From assembly GCA_050485385.1 (NCBI GenBank), contig JBJHBG010000069.1, forward strand, positions 1 through 27,106: a stretch of 27,106 nucleotides of DNA, written 5' to 3'. Below, one piece after another: positions 17,191 through 24,934 of the stretch. Within the stretch, counting starts at the first letter, position 1, and every line of letters begins with the position of its first letter. Source of the stretch: RECO01 sp050485385. GTDB taxonomy: Bacteria; Pseudomonadota; Alphaproteobacteria; Geminicoccales; Geminicoccaceae. The notes below the pieces were generated by a model. It saw only the letters and a program-made list of their open reading frames with translations. It had not been told where the DNA came from and ran no database searches. The position numbers and the translations under genes were made by a program.

Positions 17191-18750
17191 TCAGGACGCG
17201 CCGGCCGCGCTCGCGGTCACGTCGCGGCCGAGGTCCAGCAAGGCCCGACGCGCCTCGTCGACGGCGACGTGCGCACGGGCGGCGACGAGCCAGTCGCTCA
17301 GCACCTCGCGCCCCGCCTCGGGCAATGCCGACGCCGCCTGCACGGCGCCGCGGACGTCGTCGTCGTCGAGATGATCCCGCATCCGGTCGAGCACCTCGCC
17401 GGCCGCGCCGGCACGGCCGCTCGCCCGCAATTGCAAGGTGTCCAGCAAGGTGCTGCCGATACCGTCCTCGGCGGGTGGGGCGACGGCCCGTTCCACCGCC
17501 GGGCGGAGATTGGCGAGGCTCGCGCGTAGCGCCGGCAGGCTGGCCACGCCCTCGACGTGGCCGTCGATCGTGGCCCGCAACGACGCCACCCGCTCGGCCT
17601 GCTCGCCCTCGATCGCATCCGTTTCGACGGCAGCGAGGGTTTCGCTTGCCGGCCGCAGCTCGCTGCCGGTGGCGAGCGCCTGTTCGAGCCCTCGGGCGGC
17701 GATGCCGATCTGACCGGCGGCACGGGTACGCTGCAAGCTGCGCTCGACCTCCGTTCGGGCGGCCTCCGCGCTGGTCACGGCCGCTGCGGCCTCGCTCGCC
17801 AGCGCCGCCACACGCTCCTCGAGCGCCGCGTCCAGGGCGCCGAACTCGGCGACGAGGTCGGCCATCCGCCGGTCCACCTCGGCGGTGAACGTCGCCACGG
17901 CCTCCGCGGTCTGCGCCGACCGGGCGCCCGCCGCCTCCGCGGCCGAGCTGGCGGTCGCGGCCTGCGCGGTGAGCGCCGCCACCTGCTCGGCCAACGCGTC
18001 GATGCGCGCACCCGCAGCCCCGACGGCGCTCTGCACCTCGCCGACGTCACGTGCCGACGCGTCGATCCGGCCGCCCAGGGCCGCCGAGCGCTCGGCCAGC
18101 GCCGCTTCGCCCGCGGCCAGGGCCGCCGCGATCGCGGCCACGTTCTCCTTCGCGGCGGCCAACTCGGCGGCGAGTTCGTCGACATCGTCGCGCAACGTCG
18201 GTGCGGTCTCCTCGAGCGCGCCGACCCGCCGCTCGAAACCCTGCACCGCTGCCTCGACGGTGGCCAGCGCCGAAGCGCGCGCGGCGCTCTCGCCGAGAGT
18301 GCCGAGGTCGGCCGCCAGCGCGTCGATGCGTGCCTCCAGCGCCTCGGCGCCCTCGGGCATGGCGAGCGGGCTGAGGTCGTTGCGGAGTTCGGCGAGCTGG
18401 GCGGCGGTGGCGGCCTCGGTGACTTCGTTGGACAGGGTGTCGACGCGGGCCGTCAACGCGCCGAGCCCTTGGCGTGTGTCCGCCTCGCGGGCGAAGTTGC
18501 GGAGCTGCGTCAGTTCCTGCTCGAGGGCGCCGATCCGTGCGACGGCCTCGGGATTGACGATCAGCGCCGCCTGCTCGGGCATGGGTAGGGCGTTGCGCAC
18601 CTGGGGGAACTGCAGCGCGTAGACGGTGCCGAACGCGCCGACGAGGCCGCCGACGAGGCCGATCAAAAAGCCCGTGCCGTAGCGGGGGCGGGGCGGTGGG
18701 CTTGGGGGCTGCGCATCCGGGCGAGCGGCTTGCGCGTCGTCTTGGGCCAT
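17191..18750 (-). CDS. Mitofilin/Mic60-family inner-membrane protein
   Basis: A 519-residue protein with the bacterial Mic60 layout. It has a short proline-rich cytoplasmic N-terminus (about 1-24), one membrane helix with small-residue packing (GTGFLIGLVGGLVGAFGTVYAL, 25-46), a long Ala/Glu-rich coiled coil (about 65-340) and a C-terminal helical domain ending in DWLVAARAHVAVDEARRALLDL, which matches the mitofilin signature region. Alphaproteobacterial Mic60 is held to be the ancestor of the mitochondrial MICOS core and to bend or organise intracytoplasmic membranes. Its position between hemD and hemY is the expected alphaproteobacterial arrangement and supports the call. The low-complexity middle means family searches could miss it. 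The start has GGGGAGA at a rather long spacing. Confidence 0.85.
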   Translation of the reverse strand: MAQDDAQAARPDAQPPSPPPRPRYGTGFLIGLVGGLVGAFGTVYALQFPQVRNALPMPEQAALIVNPEAVARIGALEQELTQLRNFAREADTRQGLGALTARVDTLSNEVTEAATAAQLAELRNDLSPLAMPEGAEALEARIDALAADLGTLGESAARASALATVEAAVQGFERRVGALEETAPTLRDDVDELAAELAAAKENVAAIAAALAAGEAALAERSAALGGRIDASARDVGEVQSAVGAAGARIDALAEQVAALTAQAATASSAAEAAGARSAQTAEAVATFTAEVDRRMADLVAEFGALDAALEERVAALASEAAAAVTSAEAARTEVERSLQRTRAAGQIGIAARGLEQALATGSELRPASETLAAVETDAIEGEQAERVASLRATIDGHVEGVASLPALRASLANLRPAVERAVAPPAEDGIGSTLLDTLQLRASGRAGAAGEVLDRMRDHLDDDDVRGAVQAASALPEAGREVLSDWLVAARAHVAVDEARRALLDLGRDVTASAAGAS

Positions 18751-18814
18751 GACCGCGTCTCTCCCCGCGCCGACGTTCGGAAATCGGCGCTGTCACGATT
18801 GGAATCTTCGGCGC

Positions 18815-18830
18815 CACGACGATCGTCGTG
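18815..18830. promoter_or_regulatory. 16-bp perfect palindrome in the hemD-mic60 gap
   Basis: CACGACGATCGTCGTG is exactly self-complementary and lies in the 97-base gap between hemD (stop 18848) and mic60 (start 18750). The gap is by far the longest inside the hem operon. The element could be an operator for an internal mic60-hemY promoter or a stem that limits read-through. There is no T-run after it. I do not recognise it as a known haem or iron regulator site. Confidence 0.4.
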
Positions 18831-18847
18831 CACGCGGACGGCTACCA

Positions 18848-19558
18848 TCAAAGCGCGACAGCTTCAAGCAACCGGCCCATCGCCGGCTCGTCCGGCGCGG
18901 CGGCGACGACGATCCGCCGCCACGGCAGGGCACCTGCCGCAACCGCAACGTTAGAACTGAGGCACAGTGCCGTCAGCCCCGCGACGGCCTCGACGAGACC
19001 GTGCCGTCGCACCAGATCGGCGAAGGCTTCGGCGCTCGCAGGCGAGTGCAGCGTGACCGCATCGACGCGGCCGGCACCGAGTGCGGAGCGGACGTCCGGA
19101 GGTAGGGCCTCGGTGCGCGCGGTGCGGTAGACGGGGTGACTGCGGTAGCGGAAGCCGGCCGCCGTCAAGGCTCGTTGCAACCCAGAGGCGATGGTCTCGC
19201 CGGAGGCGTGCAGCAGCACGCCGGCCTCGGGCTTCAGCCGCGCGGCGAGCCGGCGGCCGAGCGCGGCGCCGTCGCCGTCGCCCGTGTCCACGACCGGCAC
19301 GCAGCAGGCCTGCAGGGCGGCAGCGGTGCCGGCGCCGACCGCCCAGACCGGTGGCAGGCCCGGCCAAGCAGCGACGGCGGGGACGGCCTGCCGGCTCGTC
19401 ACCAGTACCGCCTGGACGTCGTCGAAGCCGGGCGGGGGACCGGCGATGGGGACGATGGCGACGACCGGCGCCAGCAGCACGTCGTGACCGAGCGCGCGGG
19501 CCGTGGCCGCCGTCCGCTCGGCAGCCTCGAGTGGCCGCGTGACGAGCACCGTCGCCAT
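18848..19558 (-). CDS. hemD: Uroporphyrinogen-III synthase HemD
   Basis: A 236-residue HemD that closes hydroxymethylbilane with inversion of ring D, giving uroporphyrinogen III. The sequence of this family is weakly conserved. Visible features are the N-terminal VLVTRPLEAAERTA, the VTSRQAV segment, VWAVGAGTAAAL, the VYRTAR linker, AVTLHSPASAEAFADL and the final TALCLSSNVAVAA. The two-domain length is normal. The gene begins 6 bases after the hemC stop, so translation is probably coupled. Position immediately after hemC makes the assignment firm. Confidence 0.93.
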   Translation of the reverse strand: MATVLVTRPLEAAERTAATARALGHDVLLAPVVAIVPIAGPPPGFDDVQAVLVTSRQAVPAVAAWPGLPPVWAVGAGTAAALQACCVPVVDTGDGDGAALGRRLAARLKPEAGVLLHASGETIASGLQRALTAAGFRYRSHPVYRTARTEALPPDVRSALGAGRVDAVTLHSPASAEAFADLVRRHGLVEAVAGLTALCLSSNVAVAAGALPWRRIVVAAAPDEPAMGRLLEAVAL

Positions 19559-19564
19559 CGCCAG

Positions 19565-20473
19565 CTAGAGCCAGAAGGCGTCGCCCGCCGCGGCGCGCAC
19601 CTCGCGGCCGGCATCGGTGCCGAGCGCTTCGGCATCGCCGGCGAGGCCCGTGCGCGCCGCCCGCCACGAGCGTCGGCCCTCGGGCTCGGCGAGCAGGCCC
19701 TCGAGGTGCAGGCGGTCGCCGTCGAGGGTCGCATGGGCGGCGATCGGCGTGCGGCACGAGCCGTCGAGGGCACGGAGGAAGGCGCGTTCGGCGGTGACGG
19801 CGCGCGCCGTCGGCGCGTCGTTCAGGGCTTCGACCAGCGGACGGATCCCCGCGTCATCGGCGCGCACCTCGATGGCGATGGCCCCCTGTGCCACGGCCGG
19901 CAGGATCTCGTCGACGCCGATCGGCGCACTGGCCGCATCGGGGCGGCCGAGGCGATTGAGGCCGGCCATCGCGAGCAGGGTGGCGTGGATGGCGCCGCTT
20001 TCGACCTTGCCCAGCCGGGTCTGCACGCTGCCGCGCAGGTTCACGACCTCCAGGTCCGGGCGCAGGGCCAGCAGTTGCGCCCGGCGCCGCAGCGAGGCGC
20101 TGCCGACGACGGCGCCCTCGGGCAGATCGGCGATGCGCGTCACCGCCCCGGCGATCAGCGCGTCGCGCGGGTCCTCGCGCGGCAGCACGGCGGCGATGAC
20201 GAGGCCGTCCGGCAGCACGGTCGCCACGTCCTTGAACGAGTGGACGGCCAGGTCGATCCGGCGGTCGTAGAGCGCCTCCTCGATCTCCTTGGTGAACAGC
20301 CCCTTGCCGCCGATCTCGGCGAGCGGCCGGTCCAGCACGTGGTCGCCGGTGGTCTTGATCACGACGATCTCGGTGGGGAGGCCGGGGCTGTCGGCTCGCA
20401 GCCGCGCCGCCACCGTCTCCGCCTGCACCAGTGCGAGCGGCGAGCCGCGGGTACCGATCTTGAGCGTTTCCAT
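19565..20473 (-). CDS. hemC: Porphobilinogen deaminase (hydroxymethylbilane synthase) HemC
   Basis: A 302-residue HemC that joins four porphobilinogen units into hydroxymethylbilane. The N-terminus KIGTRGSPLALVQA, the GGKGLFTKEIEEAL segment, catalytic Asp82 in VHSFKDV, GSASLRRRAQL, LRGSVQTRL and the dipyrromethane-cofactor Cys240 in LDGSCRTPIAA are all present. I placed the start at ATG 20473 from family alignment; the frame stays open far upstream across tsaD, but that is antisense. It is the first gene of hemC-hemD-mic60-hemY and only 18 bases separate it from the divergent tsaD, so its promoter must lie partly within tsaD coding sequence. Confidence 0.97.
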   Translation of the reverse strand: METLKIGTRGSPLALVQAETVAARLRADSPGLPTEIVVIKTTGDHVLDRPLAEIGGKGLFTKEIEEALYDRRIDLAVHSFKDVATVLPDGLVIAAVLPREDPRDALIAGAVTRIADLPEGAVVGSASLRRRAQLLALRPDLEVVNLRGSVQTRLGKVESGAIHATLLAMAGLNRLGRPDAASAPIGVDEILPAVAQGAIAIEVRADDAGIRPLVEALNDAPTARAVTAERAFLRALDGSCRTPIAAHATLDGDRLHLEGLLAEPEGRRSWRAARTGLAGDAEALGTDAGREVRAAAGDAFWL

Positions 20474-20491
20474 CAGGTCCAACCGAGGTCT

Positions 20492-21601
20492 ATGAGCACG
20501 TCCATGCATCAAGCCCCTAGCACATCGACCCCGGCCGGCCAGACCGCCCTTATGCTCGGTCTGGAGACGAGCTGCGACGAGACGGCGACGGCGGTGGTGC
20601 GCGGCGACGGCCTGGTGGTGGCCGACCGCGTGCGCAGCCAGCTCGAGGCGCACGCGCCGTTCGGCGGCGTGGTGCCCGAGATCGCGGCCCGCGCCCACGT
20701 CGAGGTGCTGGACCTCCTGATCGCCCGGACCATGGCCGATGCCGGTCTCGGCTTCGGCGATCTGGCCGGCATTGCCGCGACCACCGGTCCCGGGCTGATC
20801 GGCGGGCTGATGGTCGGTGCGGTCACCGGCAAGGCCATCGCCGCCGCGCACGGTCTGCCCTTTTATGCTGTCAACCACCTCGAGGGCCACGTGCTGACGC
20901 CGCGGCTGGCGGACGGGATCGCCTTTCCCTACCTCGTCCTGCTCGTCTCCGGCGGGCACTGCCAGCTCGTCCTGGCGACCGGCGTGGGGCGCTACCGCCG
21001 GCTGGGGACGACCATCGACGACGCCGTCGGCGAGGCCTTCGACAAGGTGGCGAAGCTTTTGGGGCTCGGCTATCCGGGCGGCCCGGCGCTGGAGCGTTTG
21101 GCCGCCGAGGGCGATCCCGCCCGCTTCGCGCTGCCGCGTCCCTTGCTCGGCCGGCCGGGCTGCCATTTCTCGTTCTCGGGCCTGAAGACGGCGGTGCTGC
21201 ACCTGGCGCGTGCGCAGTCGGCGCCGCCGGCGACGTGGCGGGCCGATCTGGCGGCCGGCTTTCAGGCGGCGGTGGCCGACACGCTCGTCGACCGCACGCG
21301 CCACGCGGTCGAAGCCGCGCGCGCCGCGACGCCGGACCTCGGCCATCTCGTGGTGGCGGGCGGTGTTGCCGCGAACGCGGTCGTGCGCGACCGCCTGGAG
21401 ACCCTGGCCGGCGAGCAGGGTCTCGCCTTCGCGGCGCCCCCGTTGCGCTGGTGCGGCGACAATGCGGCGATGATCGCCTGGGCGGCGCTGGAGCGGCGAA
21501 GCGCCGGCTTCGCCGACGATCCGCTGGACGCTCCGGTGCGCGCCCGCTGGCCGCTCGATCCCGGCGCCGAGCCCGCCATCGGTGCCGGCATCAAGGCCTG
21601 A
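20492..21601 (+). CDS. tsaD: tRNA N6-adenosine threonylcarbamoyltransferase TsaD
   Basis: A 369-residue TsaD (Gcp/Kae1), which transfers the threonylcarbamoyl group to A37 of ANN-decoding tRNAs, working with TsaB and TsaE. The ASKHA-fold signature LGLETSCDETATAVV begins at residue 22. The metal ligands are His129 and His133 in NHLEGH, with the third ligand in CGDNAAMIAWA near the C-terminus. The segments TTGPGLIGGL, VSGGHCQLV, GEAFDKVAKLLGLGYPGG and FSFSGLKTAV are all present. ATG 20492 has GAGG only 3 bases before it, unusually close; ATG 20552 would start directly at the conserved domain. It is divergent from hemC and ends 9 bases before the converging receptor gene. Confidence 0.97.
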   Translation: MSTSMHQAPSTSTPAGQTALMLGLETSCDETATAVVRGDGLVVADRVRSQLEAHAPFGGVVPEIAARAHVEVLDLLIARTMADAGLGFGDLAGIAATTGPGLIGGLMVGAVTGKAIAAAHGLPFYAVNHLEGHVLTPRLADGIAFPYLVLLVSGGHCQLVLATGVGRYRRLGTTIDDAVGEAFDKVAKLLGLGYPGGPALERLAAEGDPARFALPRPLLGRPGCHFSFSGLKTAVLHLARAQSAPPATWRADLAAGFQAAVADTLVDRTRHAVEAARAATPDLGHLVVAGGVAANAVVRDRLETLAGEQGLAFAAPPLRWCGDNAAMIAWAALERRSAGFADDPLDAPVRARWPLDPGAEPAIGAGIKA

Positions 21602-21610
21602 GGTCTCGGC

Positions 21611-23008
21611 TCAGGCCGCGCGCAGCTCCGCCAAGAGCTGTCGGATGCCGGTGTCCAACTCCTCGGTGAAGGCGGTGAGCTGGGTCGAAACGGCCGTGAC
21701 CTCGCCTGCCGCACCGTCGGTGCGCTCGACGAGCGCGCGGAGGTCGTGCAGCCGGCGGGTGACGTCGGCGATGTGGCCGGCGGCGGTCTCGGTGGTGGCG
21801 CGGATGTCGTTGGTGGCGGCGTCCTGCTCGGTGATGGCCCCGCTGACCCCGGCGGTGACCTCGGCGAGGCCGGCGATACCGGTGCCGACGGCATCCAGCG
21901 CCGCGACGGTGGCGCGGCTCATGTCCTGGATGGTGGCGACGTGGTTGCGGATCTCCTCGGTGGCACCGCCGGTCTGTCCGGCGAGGCTCTTCACCTCGCC
22001 AGCGACGACGGCGAAGCCGCGGCCGGCCTCGCCCGCGCGCGCCGCCTCGATGGTGGCGTTGAGGGCGAGCAGGTTCACGCGGCTCGTGATCTCGTCGATC
22101 ATCCCGACGAACCGGCCGATCTCCTCGCTCGCGGCGGCGAGGTCCCGCATGCGCCGCTCGGCGTCGGCCATGCTGGCGGTGCAGCGCTCGGTGGCGGCGC
22201 GGGTGCCTTCGGCGAAGCGGGTGAGGTCGTGGATCGAGGCGGCGAGTTGCTTGGTCGCCGCCGCGACCGTCTGCGCGGCGCTCGAGGCCTCGTCGGCGGC
22301 GCCGCTGGCGACCGTGGTCTCCTGACTGGCGCTTTCGGCCCGCGCGCGGAGCGCCCGCGAGCCGCCCTCGAGGCCCTCGGCCAAGGAGCCGAGCCGGCCG
22401 ATGCCCGTGCCCAGCCGTTCCTCGATCCGCTCCAGCGTACGGGCGACCAGATCGGCACGGTCCCGCTCGGCCGTGGCGGCGAACGCCTGGGCCGCCACAC
22501 GCTGCCTGCGCGCATGGGCGACGTAGCCGACCAGGGCGGTCGTCTCGATCACCACGATGACGGCGTGCAGGAGGACGCGCGGCGTGTCGGTGCCGCCCGG
22601 CCACACCAGCGCCGGGTGGACGAAGTTCAGCAGCAGGTGATGCAGCGCGATGGCGCCCGCCGCGTACAGCAGCGCGTTGACGCTCTGGAACACCGACACC
22701 ACGGCCAAGACGGCGAAGAAGTACATGTGCATGTCGACCTGCCACGCGTGGCCCTCCAGCGCCAGCAGCGCGAGGGCCGGCATGGCGACGAGGCCGATGG
22801 CATTGGCGCGGGCCTGGACGTCGCGGTCGGTGGTCGTCCGGGCGACGGCCATGGGTCCGACCGCAGCCAGAAGAGCGAGGACCAGAACGCCCCAGGGGCT
22901 GTTCCCCGCAAGCAGCGCTGCGCCCGCCAGGAGCGGCACGTGGGCCGCCAGGTAGACCTCGAAGATGCGCTGGAGGCGGGTGCCTTCGGCATCGTTCACG
23001 TCGATCAT
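21611..23008 (-). CDS. Methyl-accepting chemotaxis protein with histidine-rich multi-pass membrane sensor
   Basis: A 465-residue chemotaxis receptor. Residues about 18-165 form five or six membrane helices with short loops instead of a large periplasmic domain, and contain His23, 87, 94, 123, 124, 131, 148 and 165. Residues about 200-460 are the coiled-coil signalling domain. The hairpin tip that contacts CheA/CheW is recognisable as IDEITSRVNLLALNATIEAARAGEAGRGFAVVA. No HAMP domain is obvious. The sensor probably detects a signal within or near the membrane. The start at 23008 has GAGGAAC upstream and overlaps the stop of the preceding small gene (ATGA), so the two are cotranslated. No che genes are in the window. 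Confidence 0.92.
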   Translation of the reverse strand: MIDVNDAEGTRLQRIFEVYLAAHVPLLAGAALLAGNSPWGVLVLALLAAVGPMAVARTTTDRDVQARANAIGLVAMPALALLALEGHAWQVDMHMYFFAVLAVVSVFQSVNALLYAAGAIALHHLLLNFVHPALVWPGGTDTPRVLLHAVIVVIETTALVGYVAHARRQRVAAQAFAATAERDRADLVARTLERIEERLGTGIGRLGSLAEGLEGGSRALRARAESASQETTVASGAADEASSAAQTVAAATKQLAASIHDLTRFAEGTRAATERCTASMADAERRMRDLAAASEEIGRFVGMIDEITSRVNLLALNATIEAARAGEAGRGFAVVAGEVKSLAGQTGGATEEIRNHVATIQDMSRATVAALDAVGTGIAGLAEVTAGVSGAITEQDAATNDIRATTETAAGHIADVTRRLHDLRALVERTDGAAGEVTAVSTQLTAFTEELDTGIRQLLAELRAA

Positions 23009-23343
23009 GTCCGTTCCTCGTAAGCCGGCCGCACCGATGCGGTCGCCGTCGTGAAGCCGTCTGCGCAGAGCGAAAGCAGGCCGGGGCGCAGCGGCAGCGC
23101 GCCGAGCGCGACCAGGCGATCCCACCGCCAGCCCGCGTCGAGCTCCACCACCAGGACGTTGGCCCAGGGGCCGGGCGCGACGATGCGATCGTCGCCCGCG
23201 AGACGGGCGGCGAGGTGGGGCTGGGACTGCCAAGGCGCCCCGACCAGCGCCACCACGCGGTCGCCGGTGGCGGGTACGGCGGTGGCCAGGGCGACGACGA
23301 GTTGGCTCGTCACCAGGGCCGTCAGCAGCACCAGGTGGGACAT
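23005..23343 (-). CDS. Small membrane-anchored protein of unknown function, coupled to the chemotaxis receptor
   Basis: A 112-residue protein that I do not recognise. A hydrophobic N-terminal segment (MSHLVLLTALVTSQLVVALATAV) is either a signal peptide or a membrane anchor. The remaining 85 or so residues are small, Val/Leu/Ala-rich and contain one cysteine and two widely spaced WQ/WRW patches. The start at 23343 has a good AAGGAAG site and the stop overlaps the receptor start by four bases, which argues strongly that it is a real gene acting with the receptor. An accessory periplasmic subunit for the receptor's sensing is one possibility. Confidence 0.75.
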   Translation of the reverse strand: MSHLVLLTALVTSQLVVALATAVPATGDRVVALVGAPWQSQPHLAARLAGDDRIVAPGPWANVLVVELDAGWRWDRLVALGALPLRPGLLSLCADGFTTATASVRPAYEERT

Positions 23344-23431
23344 CCGGCTTCCTTCACAGGTCGGTCCTGGCGTAGCTTGCCGCGAAGTCGTCAAGGAAAC
23401 GTTGATGTCGAGGCGGCCGGTGGAGTCGAGA

Positions 23432-23881
23432 ATGCACGTCGAGGTGGTGCCGCTGGCGCCGACGCACGAGGCGCGGTGGCGCGGGCTTTATCAGGGCTAC
23501 GCCGACTTCTACCGCCGTCCGTCCGACGACGCGCACAAGGCCACCGTCTGGGGCTGGCTGATGGACCCGGCGCACGAGCTGGAGGGCTACGTGGCGCTGG
23601 TCGACGGCGTGCCGCAGGGCCTCGCCCACGTCCGCCGCATGCCGAGCCCGTTGCGCGGTCACGACATCGGCTTTCTCGACGACCTCTTCGTCGACCCGGC
23701 GGCGCGGGGCCATCGCGTCGGCGAACGTCTCCTCGACTTCCTCGCCGAGCTTGCCCGGGTGCGGGGTTGGGGCGTGGTGCGCTGGATCACCGCCGACGAC
23801 AACTACCGGGCGCGTGCGCTGTACGACCGCATCGCCGCCAAGACCCAGTGGAACCTCTACGAGATGGCGGCGAAGGGGTGA
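23432..23881 (+). CDS. GNAT-family N-acetyltransferase
   Basis: A 149-residue GNAT acetyltransferase. The acetyl-CoA-binding motif A is FLDDLFVDPAARGHRVGERLL, with the RGxRxG pattern in place of the more usual RGxGxG/A. It is followed by motif B around RWITADDNYRARALYDRI, including the conserved asparagine and tyrosine. The N-terminus (RWRGLYQGYADFYRR) is typical of a subgroup of small GNATs. ATG 23432 has GGAG at good spacing; ATG 23405, nine codons earlier, has AAGGAAA and is equally possible. The substrate is unknown. It is divergent from the small receptor-coupled gene and heads the plus-strand run leading to the ABC permeases, with 73 bases to the next gene. Confidence 0.9.
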   Translation: MHVEVVPLAPTHEARWRGLYQGYADFYRRPSDDAHKATVWGWLMDPAHELEGYVALVDGVPQGLAHVRRMPSPLRGHDIGFLDDLFVDPAARGHRVGERLLDFLAELARVRGWGVVRWITADDNYRARALYDRIAAKTQWNLYEMAAKG

Positions 23882-23954
23882 TGGGGGGCTCGCCCGGCTC
23901 CTGGGTTTCGGTTAGTTCTGCCGGCTTGCCGAGGCAGACGTGGGGAGGAACCGG

Positions 23955-24806
23955 ATGGCGAGCGTGCCGCTGACCGCCGAGGAGATCGCCGAGTACACGG
24001 CGGCGATCGGGCGCGAGCAGGTGTTGGTGGAAACGCCGACGTCGCTGGTCGCCCGCCGCTACGCCGCGACCCTCGGCGACGTCCGCTTCGAGGAGCCCCA
24101 AACGTTGCCCTTGGGCCGGCACTGGGCGTTCTTTCTGGTGGTGGTGAGCCCCGGCGAGGCGGGGCCGGACGGCCACCCCCGGCGGGGCGGCTTCATCCCG
24201 GCGGTCCGGTTGGAGCGGCGGATGTTCGCGGGCTCCCGGCTGGAGAGCCTGGCGCCGTTCCGGCTCGGGCTGGAGACCGAGCAGGTCCAGACGATCAAGG
24301 ACGTGCAGCGCAAGGAGGGCGGCGCCGGCGAGTTGATCTTCGTCGAACTCCAGAGCCGCTACGTCCAGGCCGGACGCGTGGTCGCCGAGGAGGTGCAAAC
24401 CATCGTCTATCTCGATGCGCCGCCCCCGGCGAGGCTGCCGGAGCCCGGCCCCTTGCCTCCGGTCGAGGCCGCCTGCGAGGAATGGTGCCCGACGAGCGTC
24501 GATCTCTTTCGCTATTCGGCGGTAACCTACAACGGCCATCGCATCCACTACGACCATCCCTACGCCACCAAGGTCGAGGGATACCCGTCGCTGGTGGTTC
24601 ACGGCCCGCTGATCGCGACCAAGCTGCTCGACGTCGCCATGCGCAAGGAGGGCCGCTCCGCGAAGGCGTTCCAGTTCCGCGCCCGCACCCCCTGCTTCGT
24701 CGACCAGCCGATCCGCCTCGAAGCGCTGCCGATCGAGGGCGGCTACGACCTGATCGCGCGGCGTTGCGACGGCCAGGTGGCGATGGGTGCGAAGGCGTTC
24801 TTCTAA
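23955..24806 (+). CDS. FAS1-like dehydratase / double hot-dog (HTD2, mesaconyl-C4-CoA hydratase-like) protein
   Basis: A 283-residue double hot-dog protein. The N-terminal half is the FAS1-like dehydratase domain (the LPLGRHWAFFLVV region near 51-64). The C-terminal half is MaoC/hydratase-2-like, with the active-site segment TYNGHRIHYDHPYA (His195, His198, Asp200 region) and VVHGPL. Relatives hydrate or dehydrate short-chain enoyl-CoA esters, for example mesaconyl-C4-CoA or itaconyl-CoA, or act as 3-hydroxyacyl-thioester dehydratases. A strong GGGGAGGA ribosome-binding site fixes the start at 23955. No CoA-transferase or lyase partner is nearby, so the thioester substrate is open. It is followed after 128 bases by the creatininase-family gene. 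Confidence 0.85.
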   Translation: MASVPLTAEEIAEYTAAIGREQVLVETPTSLVARRYAATLGDVRFEEPQTLPLGRHWAFFLVVVSPGEAGPDGHPRRGGFIPAVRLERRMFAGSRLESLAPFRLGLETEQVQTIKDVQRKEGGAGELIFVELQSRYVQAGRVVAEEVQTIVYLDAPPPARLPEPGPLPPVEAACEEWCPTSVDLFRYSAVTYNGHRIHYDHPYATKVEGYPSLVVHGPLIATKLLDVAMRKEGRSAKAFQFRARTPCFVDQPIRLEALPIEGGYDLIARRCDGQVAMGAKAFF

Positions 24807-24934
24807 GGCGTCATCGCCTCAGGCTGCCCGCGTATGCCGGCATTGCGCGCGGCGTGTTGTCGGCGGGCGCGAACCGGGGCTAGCGTGGGACGGCCGCCGG
24901 TCGTCGGGCGGCTCCGTCACCGTCGAGGAACCCC

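Noticed and set aside
20474..21346. Upstream extension of the hemC frame across tsaD
   Set aside because: The frame stays open by chance, but tsaD on the other strand is unmistakable and HemC homologues start at 20473.
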